Source: Bog-105 sp965277855
Lineage (GTDB): Bacteria; Acidobacteriota; Terriglobia; Bryobacterales; Bryobacteraceae
NCBI GenBank assembly: GCA_965277855.1
Contig: OZ255847.1
Coordinates: forward strand, 5,394,001-5,458,000
Reading direction: 5' to 3'
Length of the DNA: 64,000 bases
In this document: positions 1 to 8,569 of the stretch, piece by piece
Numbering within the stretch: the first letter of the stretch is position 1
Layout: each line of letters starts with the position of its first letter
Notes under the pieces: model-generated
Database searches by the model: none
What the model was told of the DNA's origin: nothing
The model's input: the letters and a program-made list of their open reading frames with translations, nothing else
Made by a program: the position numbers and the translations under genes

Positions 1-17
1 GGAGAGAGGAGCGTGTG

Positions 18-1199
18 ATGGGAAACACCGGCACATCTACTTTGACTCGACGTGACTTATTAGCTGCGGGAACGGCGGCTGCGGCTGTTGTGGCGCTGCC
101 CAGGTTGGGACAGGCGGTCCCCGCTCCGGCGAGCAGCGTCGCGATCGTGCGCTGCCGCGATTACGGCAACTTCCAGACGCAGCTCGCCAGCGCCTTCCAA
201 CAGATTGGCGGGATCGACAAGCTGGTGCGCGGCAAGACGGTCGCGATCAAATTGAATCTTACTGGGAATCCAAAAAACTTTCCTTTGACACCCGAGCTGC
301 CCTACCGCACAAACGGTCAGACAGTAGCGGACGTCGTTTACCTGATGGCAAAAGCTGGTGCTAAACGCGTGCGGCTGATCGAGAGCTTCTTCCCCGCGAC
401 GCAGGATCCTGCGCTGTGGGCGCGTTATGGACTCGATGTAAACGCGATCAACAATCTCGGCACGAAGGTCGAGTGGGAGAACGTGCAGAACCTCGGGAAC
501 TACAAGCAGTACGTGCGCTTGCGCGTGCCCTGGGGCGGTTACATGTATCCTGCGTACACGATCAACAAAGCGTACACCGAGTGCGACACGTATGTGTCTC
601 TGGCCAAGCTGAAGAATCACTGGATCGCCGGCGTGACGATGTCGATGAAGAATAATTTCGGTAACACGCCATGTGCGCTTTACGGCAGTGATTGCGGGCC
701 AAGCGGCAACGAGTCGCCAACAAAGGAACGGGGCGACGTACTGCATGCCGGCACGACGAAAGCTCCGTCCGGAGTCGATGCGGAACTCCATCCTGACTCG
801 CCGCGCGATCCAGGTTATCGTGTGCCGCGCGTGGCAGTGGACCAAGTGGGCATTCGGCCGATCGATCTTGCCATTGTGGATGGTGTAGAGACTGTCCGGG
901 GCGGGGAAGGGCCTTGGCTAAAGGGTTTGGAGAAGATGTCGCCGGGTGTAATAATCGCAGGCCGCAATCCGGTTTGCGTAGATGCGGTTGGCATGGCCGT
1001 TATGAGCTACGACCCCAAAGCCGATCATGGCAGTTCCCCCTTCATCCGAGGAGACAACTCTCTGAAGCTGGCCGAAGCAGCGGGGCTGGGTACGGCGGAT
1101 CTGAAGCGCGTCGAAGTAGTCGGCTTGCCGATCGCTCAAGCAAAGATCGATTTCGGCCCGGGAGCCGTGGGTAAAACTTTGCGCGAGATGAAAGCTTAG
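18..1199 (+). CDS. Tat-exported DUF362 domain protein
   Basis: The N-terminus carries a twin-arginine signal (S/T-R-R-D-L-L followed by an Ala-rich hydrophobic stretch and AVPA), so the protein is probably exported folded, perhaps with a metal cofactor. The body matches the DUF362 family (regions such as KTVAIKLNLTG, SLAKLKNHWIAGVT and the late NPVCVDAVGMAVM block). DUF362 proteins are often linked to iron-sulfur or anaerobic metabolism, but no reaction is established. A GTG at 15 and an ATG at 18 are adjacent in frame; the GGAGAGAGGA at 1-10 places a strong ribosome site 7 nt before the ATG, which I prefer. The gene lies at the window edge, so an upstream operon partner may be missing. Confidence 0.85.
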   Translation: MGNTGTSTLTRRDLLAAGTAAAAVVALPRLGQAVPAPASSVAIVRCRDYGNFQTQLASAFQQIGGIDKLVRGKTVAIKLNLTGNPKNFPLTPELPYRTNGQTVADVVYLMAKAGAKRVRLIESFFPATQDPALWARYGLDVNAINNLGTKVEWENVQNLGNYKQYVRLRVPWGGYMYPAYTINKAYTECDTYVSLAKLKNHWIAGVTMSMKNNFGNTPCALYGSDCGPSGNESPTKERGDVLHAGTTKAPSGVDAELHPDSPRDPGYRVPRVAVDQVGIRPIDLAIVDGVETVRGGEGPWLKGLEKMSPGVIIAGRNPVCVDAVGMAVMSYDPKADHGSSPFIRGDNSLKLAEAAGLGTADLKRVEVVGLPIAQAKIDFGPGAVGKTLREMKA

Positions 1200-1214
1200 G
1201 ACTGTCGCCTCGCG

Positions 1215-1601
1215 ATGGAACGAGACGGAATTACCACTCTCCCCTGTCGCCACTCAGTCGAAGAGGCAGTGAAGCGAGTGACTGGCTTGCTCGAAAAAAG
1301 GGGCATCCACTTGTTCGCCCTGATCGACCATAGCGGCGAGGCCGCGAAAGCCGGCTTGCAGATGCCGAACACTAAGCTCATGATCTTTGGCGATCCGAAA
1401 ACCGGTACACCTCTCATGCTGCGTGCGCCAACGCTGGCCATTGATCTTCCTTTAAAGCTTCTGATATGGGAAGACCCGCGCGAGAGCGTTTGGGTGAGTT
1501 TCAACAATCCGGAGTATCTGGGCTTGCGGCACGATCTGCCCGGCGAACTCAGCGCGGCGCTCGGAGGCGTTCGATCCATCGCGGAGTTCGCAGCAAATTA
1601 G
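1215..1601 (+). CDS. DUF302 domain protein
   Basis: A 128-residue protein covering essentially one DUF302 domain: an early SVEEAVKRVTGLLEKRGI helix, FALIDHSGEAAKAGLQM, then LMIFGDPKTGTPLM and a late PLKLLIWED strand. The fold is a small alpha/beta domain of unknown biochemical role. It starts 15 nt after the DUF362 stop and is probably co-transcribed with it. Its 3' end overlaps the convergent PEP-mutase-like gene by 4 nt. Assignment to the family is confident; function is unknown. Confidence 0.85.
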   Translation: MERDGITTLPCRHSVEEAVKRVTGLLEKRGIHLFALIDHSGEAAKAGLQMPNTKLMIFGDPKTGTPLMLRAPTLAIDLPLKLLIWEDPRESVWVSFNNPEYLGLRHDLPGELSAALGGVRSIAEFAAN

Positions 1602-2434
1602 GACTTCCTGAAAAAGTCGTTTAACTCCGCAAACGGCACGTTGGCGTCGAATCCGGAAAAACTCCCTTGCTCCGCGATCAAGTCTGCCGCTCGTATAAAC
1701 CCAGTCCAGGCCGCCCGCGCAAGCGATGACCCGACGCTGATGCGCCGCACTCCCATAGCTGCCAAATCATCCACCTTCAAGCCGGTGTTCGCACTCATCA
1801 GAATATTCACCGGTTTCGGGCGCATTGCTTCGACCAACGTTTTGATGTCCTCAGGGTCGCTGACGCCGGGAGCATACAGCACATCCGCACCCGCGTTCGC
1901 ATACGCTTCCAAACGCCGCAACGCCTCAGGAAATGGATCAGGATAACCAACCAAAAAGCATTCCGCGCGCCCCGTCAACAGTACGCCACTTTTCGTTTCG
2001 TCAATTGCCCGGCGAGCGGCTTTGATCCGTTCCACCCCGAGCCCGAGATCATAAAGTGGATGCGACTCGTCTCCCGTGGCATCTTCAATCGAAAGCCCGG
2101 CCACACCGGTCTGTACGCATAGCCGCACGTTCTCGGCCACCTGCTCCGGTTCATGCGCATAGCCCGACTCAAAATCCGCATTGACGGGCAGATCGACGGC
2201 CTCGACGATCTCTGCGATATGAGACAGCACCGCGTCTCGCGGGACCGCCCAAGCCGCATCGGGCAGCCCGCGCGAGAAAGCGAAGCCGGAACTGGTAGTG
2301 GCTAGCGCCTGAAATCCTAAGTGCCGCAGGTAACGTGCGGTGCCGATGTCCCATGGGTTTGGAACGATGAAACAACCACTCTCATGTAACTCTCGAAACC
2401 TGGCGCGCGCCACCCCAAAATCAGACTTGGCCAT
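1598..2434 (-). CDS. Isocitrate lyase/PEP mutase family protein
   Basis: A 278-residue TIM-barrel enzyme of the ICL/PEPM superfamily. Visible family marks are the early PNPWDIGTARYLRHLGFQAL block, NADFESGYAHEPE with its metal-binding acidic residues, GLSIEDATG, and LLTGRAECFLVGYPDPF. Members cleave or form C-C or C-P bonds next to an oxyacid (2-methylisocitrate lyase, oxaloacetate hydrolase, PEP mutase). The classical KKCGH lyase loop is not seen, so I do not assign a substrate. It starts 4 nt after the upstream dehydrogenase-like gene on the same strand, so the two are likely translationally linked and may act on related short oxyacids. Confidence 0.85.
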   Translation of the reverse strand: MAKSDFGVARARFRELHESGCFIVPNPWDIGTARYLRHLGFQALATTSSGFAFSRGLPDAAWAVPRDAVLSHIAEIVEAVDLPVNADFESGYAHEPEQVAENVRLCVQTGVAGLSIEDATGDESHPLYDLGLGVERIKAARRAIDETKSGVLLTGRAECFLVGYPDPFPEALRRLEAYANAGADVLYAPGVSDPEDIKTLVEAMRPKPVNILMSANTGLKVDDLAAMGVRRISVGSSLARAAWTGFIRAADLIAEQGSFSGFDANVPFAELNDFFRKS

Positions 2435-2437
2435 GGG

Positions 2438-3328
2438 CTAACTCTTAGAACTCGCCAATCCGGCATGCCGCGCCGCTACGAGCGCCACGCTCGACCAGTC
2501 TATTTTCTCCTGCCCATGCGCCAACGCATCGATCAAATGGTCGCGGATCACACTTGCCAGCGGCAGCGGGGCCTCTAACGCTTCCGCTGCCTCCATCGCG
2601 AGCTTCACATCCTTCAGTCCCAGCTTCAAAGCAAATCCGGCCGGCTCAAATTTCTGATCCGCAATATTCGTTCCATAATTTTTGTAGATTGGCGAACCGA
2701 ACAGTTCGACCATCACCTCCAGAAACGTGTGGCTCTCAATGCCGGCTTTGCCCATCACCGCAAACGCTTCCCCAAAACTTTCGAGCATGCTTGCAATCAT
2801 AAAGTTCCCCGAAAGTTTCACTGCATTCGCCTGCCATGGCTCCGAACCCACTACAAACGTCTGCCGCCCGATCGCTTCTCCCAATGCACGGCAGCGCTCG
2901 ACCGTCTTCTCTTCCCCCGCCATCACCACGATTAACTTTTTTGCCTCCGCCGCGTCGGGTCGACCAAACACCGGAGCGCTGAGGAATTCCTGCCCTCGCT
3001 TCGCATGTTCTTCCGCCAGCCGCCTCGCGAGGGCCAGGCTGATCGTACTCGAAGAGACATGCACCGCGCCCTTTTCCAGACTGGCTGCGAGCCCCTCCGC
3101 ACCAAACACCACGTCGTTCAGCGCCGCATCATCCGCCAGCATAGTAAAGATCGCCTCCACCCCGCGAGCCGCCTCAGCCGGTGAGTCCACTACCCGCACC
3201 CGTTCTCGCCCCAGCGCCTCGGTCTTCTCCCGCGAGCGATTGTAGGCCACCACTTCGTGTCCTGCCGCAAGCAGATTATGCGCCATCCCCGTGCCCATCT
3301 TTCCCAATCCAACAAAGCCGATCTTCAT
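2438..3328 (-). CDS. NAD(P)-dependent beta-hydroxyacid dehydrogenase family protein
   Basis: A 296-residue protein of the 3-hydroxyisobutyrate dehydrogenase/glyoxylate-succinic-semialdehyde reductase type. The N-terminal Rossmann motif GFVGLGKMG is followed by the family substrate-binding segment SSSTISLALARRLAEEH and the catalytic-lysine block NAVKLSGNFM. The C-terminal half is the all-helical dimerisation domain with GLKDVKLAMEAAE. It reduces or oxidises a small hydroxyacid or semialdehyde with NAD(P)H; the exact substrate cannot be read from sequence. It is the first gene of a two-gene minus-strand operon with the PEP-mutase-like enzyme. Confidence 0.88.
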   Translation of the reverse strand: MKIGFVGLGKMGTGMAHNLLAAGHEVVAYNRSREKTEALGRERVRVVDSPAEAARGVEAIFTMLADDAALNDVVFGAEGLAASLEKGAVHVSSSTISLALARRLAEEHAKRGQEFLSAPVFGRPDAAEAKKLIVVMAGEEKTVERCRALGEAIGRQTFVVGSEPWQANAVKLSGNFMIASMLESFGEAFAVMGKAGIESHTFLEVMVELFGSPIYKNYGTNIADQKFEPAGFALKLGLKDVKLAMEAAEALEAPLPLASVIRDHLIDALAHGQEKIDWSSVALVAARHAGLASSKS

Positions 3329-3329
3329 A

Positions 3330-3797
3330 TCACCTCTCTTGGCTGACCCGCGCGAGCTTTAAGTGTTTCAACATACGCGTGACCAGGCGGAGCAAGCTGT
3401 AAGACGCCGCTGAAGCGTTAGTCGACCCACTAGCAAGAAAGATCTGAGTTAAAGCTCCAATGTCGGTTATACGGGTTGCCAGCAGGGCTCCCCCGCCTCC
3501 GCAGAGGCCCCCGCACGAGTTACTCACTGCAAATAGCGCTTGCGTCTTATTTCGGTTGAACGCCACTCGCGAGAACGTGATCAGACGGAAAGGGTGAACC
3601 GGATTAACTGCCACGCCTTCAGCAGGTAAGGGCTCAGGTGTCTCTGAGATTTCAAGAGTTCGGTCTTGATCTCTCCGGAGATCATGGGTCGGAATATCTG
3701 TAGCGCGATCCCTAGAAGCTAAGCTCAACAGTGACATTGCCAGGAATGACCACTGGAGAATTCGAATTCTGACCGGCAGAACCAGCGATCTCTGCAT
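3330..3797 (-). CDS. Hypothetical protein, possibly a gene remnant
   Basis: About 155 codons with a hydrophobic N-terminal stretch. Its only recognisable part is a block reading FSRVAFNRNKTQALFAV followed by a CGGLCGGGG turn, a pattern I associate with small secreted acidobacterial proteins of unknown function. Downstream of that block, a neighbouring frame reads more like the expected Trp-rich ending (HWSFNSDLSC then WVD), so the 3' end may be frameshifted. The start is uncertain because the 5' end runs into the spacer before the divergent peptidase gene. Real gene versus pseudogene is undecided. Confidence 0.4.
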   Translation of the reverse strand: MQRSLVLPVRIRILQWSFLAMSLLSLASRDRATDIPTHDLRRDQDRTLEISETPEPLPAEGVAVNPVHPFRLITFSRVAFNRNKTQALFAVSNSCGGLCGGGGALLATRITDIGALTQIFLASGSTNASAASYSLLRLVTRMLKHLKLARVSQER

Positions 3798-3846
3798 GCT
3801 GGAAAAAGTCTTCGACTACACTCAATTTTACTTACTAACGGATTTT

Positions 3847-5487
3847 ATGCGATTACGGATCTTGCTTTCTCTACTCTCGCTGACTGGTTTGTCTTGGGGT
3901 ACGGCTCCGGTCTCTCCTCCACTGCTGAAAGCTGCATCCTTGATTACTCCGGAAGGCCTGCTCGCGCCGATTAAAGAATTATCGTCGGACGCTTACGCGG
4001 GCCGACTGCCGGGCACCCCGGGCGAAGAGAAGAGTGTCGCGTATATCGTCGCGCAATGCAAACAGATCGGACTCGAACCGGGCGCGCCGGATGGTAAATG
4101 GATCCAGCGAGTGCCGCTTTGGGGCACGCATTCGAAGGGTGTTCTCCGCGTGATGGCAGGCGGCAAAGAAGTCGCCATTACGGCCGGTCAGGATTATGTA
4201 GCTTGGTCTGTTTTGCCTGACCCGAGTGTCGCAGTGCAGGACTCAGCCCTGGTGTTTGTGGGTCATGGCGTGATCGCGCCCGAGTATCACTGGGACGATT
4301 ATGCCGGCATGGACGTGCACGGAAAAACCGTCGTTATGTTGAGCGGCGATCCGCCTGTGGCAGACCCGCGCGACCCTTCTAAGCTCGACGAGAAGATGTT
4401 TGCGGGACGAGCGTTAAGTTACTACGGACGTACAGGTACGAAACTCGACACGGCTTACGCGCACGGTGCGGTCGCGGTGATTCTTCTTTACTCCACCCAA
4501 AAGGCGGGAGCAAATCTATTTCAGAACTACAGTCGCGAGAACATGATTTTGCGGGACGCGCACGATCGCCAGAGAGTCAAGGCGCAAGCGTTGCTCAGTA
4601 TGGACCGGGCGAAAGAAATGTTCACCGCTATGGGGCAGAATCTTGAAAGTCTGCGTGCTGCGGCGGCCAAGCCGGGCTTTCATGCGGTGCCGTTGCCGGG
4701 GCAAGCGTCCTTCGACATTAAGAATCAGGTACGCCAGATCGATTCTGCCAACGTGCTCGCGAAGCTCTCCGGCAGCGATGCGCAGTTGAAAAACGAGTAC
4801 GTCATCTACAGCGGCCATTGGGATCATCACGGACAGGTTGGGAATCAGATCTTTCACGGCGCCAGCGATAATGCTGCCGGTACCGCCGGCGTCCTCCAAC
4901 TGGCGCGCGCTTTCCGCAGTCTCAAACCCTCGCCGCGCCGCACTATTCTGTTCCTGTGGCCGACGGCGGAAGAGAAGGGCCTGCTGGGAGCGAAGTATTA
5001 TGTCGAGCACCCGCTCTACCCGTTACGCCAAACTTTGGCCGACATAAACCTGGATTATTTCAGCAATTGGGGATGGGGCCGCACGCGTGATTTCAGCATT
5101 GTCGGGCTGGGAAATTCGACCCTGGACGATTTGACCGCAAAGGCGGTTGCGCAACAGGGACGCGTGTTGACCGGCGATACGGCGCCTGAGCAGGGGTTTT
5201 ACTTTCGGTCCGACCACTATGAGTTCGCGCGGGTGGGTGTCCCGTCACTCGAGACCAGTCCAGGCATCGACTATCGCGGGCAACCGGCTGGTTACGGAGT
5301 GGAAAAGCGGAACCAGTACATCCATCATGATTACCATCAGCCATCGGATGTAGTAAAACCCGATTGGGATCTGAGCGGGGCGGTGGAGGATTTGCAAGTG
5401 TTGCTGCAGGTTGGCTATGAGGTGGCTCAGGCGGACGGGCGTCCGAGTTGGAAGGCGGATGCGGTTTGGCGGCCGAGAAGCCGGTAG
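3847..5487 (+). CDS. Secreted M28-family zinc aminopeptidase
   Basis: A 546-residue secreted peptidase. The start is the ATG at 3847, which gives a normal signal peptide (MRLRILLSLLSLTGLSWG); in-frame starts further upstream add residues unlike a signal. A PA-type insert lies around residues 100-290. The M28 dizinc site is complete: H324 (GHWDHHG), D341 (ASDNAAG), E375/E376 (TAEEKG), D403 (LDYFSN) and H457 (SDHYEF). It should remove N-terminal residues from peptides in the periplasm or outside. It ends 1 nt before the convergent LysR gene. The last 122 nt, including the stop codon, occur again at 8570-8691. Confidence 0.9.
   Translation: MRLRILLSLLSLTGLSWGTAPVSPPLLKAASLITPEGLLAPIKELSSDAYAGRLPGTPGEEKSVAYIVAQCKQIGLEPGAPDGKWIQRVPLWGTHSKGVLRVMAGGKEVAITAGQDYVAWSVLPDPSVAVQDSALVFVGHGVIAPEYHWDDYAGMDVHGKTVVMLSGDPPVADPRDPSKLDEKMFAGRALSYYGRTGTKLDTAYAHGAVAVILLYSTQKAGANLFQNYSRENMILRDAHDRQRVKAQALLSMDRAKEMFTAMGQNLESLRAAAAKPGFHAVPLPGQASFDIKNQVRQIDSANVLAKLSGSDAQLKNEYVIYSGHWDHHGQVGNQIFHGASDNAAGTAGVLQLARAFRSLKPSPRRTILFLWPTAEEKGLLGAKYYVEHPLYPLRQTLADINLDYFSNWGWGRTRDFSIVGLGNSTLDDLTAKAVAQQGRVLTGDTAPEQGFYFRSDHYEFARVGVPSLETSPGIDYRGQPAGYGVEKRNQYIHHDYHQPSDVVKPDWDLSGAVEDLQVLLQVGYEVAQADGRPSWKADAVWRPRSR
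5366..5487 (+). repeat. Source copy of a 122-nt gene-tail duplication
   Basis: The 3' end of the M28 peptidase gene, including its TAG stop, matches 8570-8691 with three differences by eye (one at 5463, two in the codon before the stop). This is the intact copy; the other lies in a non-coding scar about 3.2 kb away in the same orientation. Confidence 0.9.
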
Positions 5488-6414
5488 CTATTTACCAATT
5501 GTGACGACGTTTCGAGCCGCGGTGCTAGTGAGCGTTTTGACAGTCTGACGGAAGCGCGAGACGAGAAGCGAATCGTTGCTTTTGAGGCGAATGAGCGAGA
5601 GTTCGGTGGCCGGCCCGGCGGGGCGCATGGGTCGGTAAACAACGTCGGAGCGGCGCAGCTTTTGAAGCGCGGCAGGAACTATCGCGATGCCCAGGCCTGA
5701 GGCGATGAAACCCAGCACCAGCTGCATTTCGGCGGGTTGGTGAACGATCTTGGGATTAAAACCGGCACTGTGACACATGCTCACCAAGTGATCGTACATG
5801 GCTGGATTGTGATGGCGCGGGCACATGAGAATGGGCTCGCCGGCCAGCGCCCGCAAAGGAACGACTTTGTGCCTGGATAAGAGATGCGTGGCTGGAAGCG
5901 CCAGCGTGACAGGTTCACTTAACACGATCTCGTTCGCGATTTTAGAATCTTTCACTTTTCCGGCGACAAAACCGATCGCTATGCGGGACTGATGCAGAGC
6001 GGCGGTTTGCTCGGCGCTGCTCATGTCATGCAGCGTCACGTTGACGGCAGGATATTTATCCTGAAAGGCCTTGACGGAGCGCGGGATCACATCGTAGAGT
6101 GCTACTCCTTCAAACCCGATGCTGAGATGACCACCTTCTCCGCGAGCCGCCTGCTGCACGTTTTCAATGGACGATGCGATGAGTTGCAGGACGGCTCGCG
6201 TGTCGCGCAGGAATACCTGCCCGGCATCGGTAAGCTCGACGTGCCGCCGGTTGCGGCGGAACAGAACGATACCAAGGGCTGATTCGAGGGACTGAATTTG
6301 GCGGGTTAAAGGCGGCTGCGAAATATGGAGGCGTCGGGCAGCACGGCCGAAATTGAGATCTTCCGCCACCGCGACAAAGCTCTCCATTTGGCGGACAGAA
6401 ACAGAAGCTGTCAT
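5488..6414 (-). CDS. LysR-family transcriptional regulator
   Basis: A 308-residue LysR-type regulator. Residues about 5-64 form the winged helix-turn-helix with the standard FVAVAEDLNFGRAARRLHIS and QPPLTRQIQSLE motifs. The rest is a periplasmic-binding-protein-like effector domain (LSIGFEG, IAIGFVAG, VLGFIASGLGIAIVP). It resembles the BenM/CatR-type subgroup, but no effector is claimed. It is divergent from the TMEM175-type channel gene; the 84-nt spacer holds a long inverted repeat that is a good candidate operator for both genes. Confidence 0.9.
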   Translation of the reverse strand: MTASVSVRQMESFVAVAEDLNFGRAARRLHISQPPLTRQIQSLESALGIVLFRRNRRHVELTDAGQVFLRDTRAVLQLIASSIENVQQAARGEGGHLSIGFEGVALYDVIPRSVKAFQDKYPAVNVTLHDMSSAEQTAALHQSRIAIGFVAGKVKDSKIANEIVLSEPVTLALPATHLLSRHKVVPLRALAGEPILMCPRHHNPAMYDHLVSMCHSAGFNPKIVHQPAEMQLVLGFIASGLGIAIVPAALQKLRRSDVVYRPMRPAGPATELSLIRLKSNDSLLVSRFRQTVKTLTSTAARNVVTIGK

Positions 6415-6432
6415 TTAAAGCTGTCTGCCAAA

Positions 6433-6464
6433 AATGCTATCACTGAGCCTTCAGTTATAGCATT
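6433..6464. promoter_or_regulatory. Candidate LysR operator: 14-bp interrupted dyad
   Basis: Between lysR and the TMEM175-type gene the arms AATGCTATCACTGA and TCAGTTATAGCATT form an inverted repeat with 13 of 14 positions paired and a 4-nt centre. A further CTGTC (6421-6425) and GACAG (6466-6470) extend the symmetry outward. Divergent position and AT-rich dyad fit LysR autoregulation and control of the neighbour. No U-tract follows, so a terminator is unlikely. Confidence 0.6.
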
Positions 6465-6498
6465 GGACAGCGCGGGCACCCTGCCGATAGAATCACGT

Positions 6499-7149
6499 AT
6501 GATTCCCGAAGCTCATAGCGAGAACTCCGACTCGTTAACCACGCAGCGCCTGGAGGCCTTCAGCGACGGTGTATTTTCGATTGCGATCACGCTGCTGGTC
6601 CTCGAACTCGCGATTCCGGAGTCGCGTTCCGCCGCCCCGCCGCCGCTCGCAGATGCATTACGCGGACTGTGGCCTTCCTACATGGCCTACCTGATGAGCT
6701 TCGTCATTGTTGGCATCTACTGGGCGAATCATCATTACATTTTTCGCTTTTATAAACATACGAATCATACGTTTAATCTGTTGAACCTGGCATTCCTGCT
6801 CTCGATATCGTTTCTACCGTTTCCGACGGCCGTGCTGAGCCGCTACGTTGGCATCGCAAGCGACGCCAGCACGGCGGTCATGTTCTATGCGTTCGGGCTG
6901 CTTCTGCCGGCGGTTACCTTTCTAGCAATGTGGTTATATGCGAGCCAGGGACACAGATTGATCGACAGGAATCTCACTCGCGATTTCATCAGACATTTAC
7001 GGCGGCAGTATGCAGGATCGAGCCTCATCTATACCGGTGCGCTGGTTGTGGCGCACTGGAATTATCGGATTGGCCTGGGAATTTGCATCGTCTTGACGAT
7101 GATGTATCTCTTGCCTTCGCAGAAACCACGAATGATGGATGCAGAGTAG
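6499..7149 (+). CDS. TMEM175-type (DUF1211) potassium channel homologue
   Basis: A 216-residue membrane protein. The first helix carries the family signature RLEAFSDGVFSIAITLLVLEL, the selectivity-filter helix of bacterial TMEM175 potassium channels. Further membrane segments follow (YMAYLMSFVIVGIYWANHH, LLNLAFLLSISFLPF, FYAFGLLLPAVTFLAMWLY, and a C-terminal pair). Bacterial members have one six-helix repeat and assemble as tetramers; the length here fits. I place the start at 6499 because earlier in-frame codons lie inside the operator region and encode unrelated sequence. The downstream DUF5996 gene follows within a few nucleotides. Confidence 0.85.
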   Translation: MIPEAHSENSDSLTTQRLEAFSDGVFSIAITLLVLELAIPESRSAAPPPLADALRGLWPSYMAYLMSFVIVGIYWANHHYIFRFYKHTNHTFNLLNLAFLLSISFLPFPTAVLSRYVGIASDASTAVMFYAFGLLLPAVTFLAMWLYASQGHRLIDRNLTRDFIRHLRRQYAGSSLIYTGALVVAHWNYRIGLGICIVLTMMYLLPSQKPRMMDAE

Positions 7150-7156
7150 GGGGAAT

Positions 7157-8080
7157 GTGAACGAATTGCAAGCGGCTGCAAACAGCTGGCCTGATCTGAA
7201 ATGGAGTAAATGGCAAAAGACCGCCGAGACGGTGCACATGTGGACCCAGATTGTGGGTAAGACGCGGCTGGCACTCAGCCCGATCCAGGCGCATTGGTGG
7301 AACGTCCCGCTGTATGTGAGCGCCCGAGGACTGAGTACGTCGGCTATGCCTTACCAAGGCGAACTTCTCGAGATCGAATTCGATTTTGTGAGCCACGATC
7401 TTCTTTTTCGGCTGAGCACGGGCGCGAGTTTGTGCATACCGCTGCGAGCGCAGTCAGTCGCGGATTTTTTTGCTGAATACGAGCGGAGTCTGGGGGCGCT
7501 GGGCGTAACCGTTCCAATCCATCCGGTGCCGGTCGAATTGCCTGCTCCGATCCCTTTCGCGGATGACCATCAGCACGCTTCCTATGATGCCGAGTACGCG
7601 CACCGTTTTTGGCGGATTCTAGTGCAGGTCGAACAGGTATTCGCGCAATTTTCTTCCCGATTTATTGGCAAGATCAGTCCTGTGCATTTCTTTTGGGGGA
7701 GCTTTGATCTGGCAGTGACGCGGTTCTCGGGACGCGTAGCCCCGCCGAAAGAAGGCGTCGACAAAATTACGCGAGAGGCCTATTCTCACGAAGTGATCAG
7801 CGCCGGTTTCTGGCCCGGGAATGGCGGCTTTGGCGAGGCCGCTTTCTATTGTTATGCAGCGCCTGTGCCGGGTGGACTCGCCAATGAAGTCATTAAGCCC
7901 GGGACGGCTGGGTTTGACAACAAGCTGGGAGAATTCATCTTGCGTTACGAAGATCTGCGCGGAGAGAAATCACCCGAAGAGGCGCTGATCCAGTTTTTGC
8001 AGAGTTCTTATGAGGCGGCCGCAAAGCTGGCGAAATGGGATCGTGGTGCGTTAGAGCGACATTCTTTGCCGGCAAGTTGA
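7157..8080 (+). CDS. DUF5996 family protein
   Basis: About 307 residues matching DUF5996, with the marks WPDLKWSKWQKTAETVHMW, HWWNVPLYVSARGL, VHFFWGSFDLAVTRFSGR and EVISAGFWPGNG. No signal peptide is present; function is unknown. An ATG at 7139 would overlap the preceding gene; the GTG at 7157 has AGGGGGA just upstream and begins nearer the conserved domain, so I prefer it. Tight coupling to the channel gene suggests one operon. Confidence 0.85.
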   Translation: MNELQAAANSWPDLKWSKWQKTAETVHMWTQIVGKTRLALSPIQAHWWNVPLYVSARGLSTSAMPYQGELLEIEFDFVSHDLLFRLSTGASLCIPLRAQSVADFFAEYERSLGALGVTVPIHPVPVELPAPIPFADDHQHASYDAEYAHRFWRILVQVEQVFAQFSSRFIGKISPVHFFWGSFDLAVTRFSGRVAPPKEGVDKITREAYSHEVISAGFWPGNGGFGEAAFYCYAAPVPGGLANEVIKPGTAGFDNKLGEFILRYEDLRGEKSPEEALIQFLQSSYEAAAKLAKWDRGALERHSLPAS

Positions 8081-8130
8081 TGGACAAGTGCCGGCTGTTA
8101 AAGCCAGTCGCCCTATGAAAGAATATCGTC

Positions 8131-8337
8131 ATGACGCGACCGTTTGCTGCGACCGTTTGGCGGGAAGGGAATTGGTTCGTCTCGCAGTGCCTGGAGGTGG
8201 ATATTGCCAGTCAAGGCGCGACCGAGGAAGAGGCGCTCGCCAATTTGGGCGAGGCTCTGGAACTTCACTTCGAGCCTCCCCAGGCCACTCGCTTACCGCA
8301 AATTCGCACCATTGAGGTTAAGGTTGGGGCGGCTTAG
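8131..8337 (+). CDS. hicB: HicB-family antitoxin (orphan)
   Basis: A 68-residue HicB-like protein made of the partial RNase H fold: FAATVWREGNWFVSQCLEVDIASQG then EEEALANLGEALELHFE. HicB antitoxins bind and neutralise HicA mRNA interferases and can repress their operon. No separate DNA-binding domain is visible, as in the shorter HicB subtype. The cognate toxin should follow directly, but only a short broken relic does (8341-8468), so this antitoxin is now alone. Confidence 0.75.
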   Translation: MTRPFAATVWREGNWFVSQCLEVDIASQGATEEEALANLGEALELHFEPPQATRLPQIRTIEVKVGAA

Positions 8338-8340
8338 TTC

Positions 8341-8468
8341 GTGAGGCATCTGGATGACGTGGTTGATACCGCGATTGTGCCTAGAAATCCGAGGTTTCGG
8401 TCGGTACGCTGCGCATCATTCTACGTCAAGCGCACATCGATCTGGAGGACTGGGATCAGCTGGGATGA
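8341..8468 (+). pseudogene. hicA: Truncated, frameshifted hicA toxin relic
   Basis: Immediately after hicB one frame reads TAIVPRNP, and a shifted frame then reads VGTLRIILRQAHIDLEDW before a stop. Together these match the C-terminal half of HicA, where a V-P-x-H segment is followed by GTLxxILRQAGL. The N-terminal half with the active-site histidine is missing and at least one frameshift splits the remainder. The relic cannot encode an active toxin. Confidence 0.65.
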
Positions 8469-8509
8469 TGAACTGACCAACTCTTGACGTTCCCACCCGG
8501 ATCACTCGC

Positions 8510-8542
8510 TTACTTACCGACTTCGAGAATGCTAAACGGCCC
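8510..8542 (-). repeat. Detached 3' tail of the beta-propeller gene
   Basis: This 33-nt stretch matches 11389-11421, the antisense of the last codons and stop of the YVTN-like gene (encoding SILEVGK), with two differences. It has the same orientation as the intact gene, so the two copies flank the GH74 gene as short direct repeats. Confidence 0.75.
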
Positions 8543-8569
8543 AGCGGGCCTCGGCGGGGGTGGCTGCTC

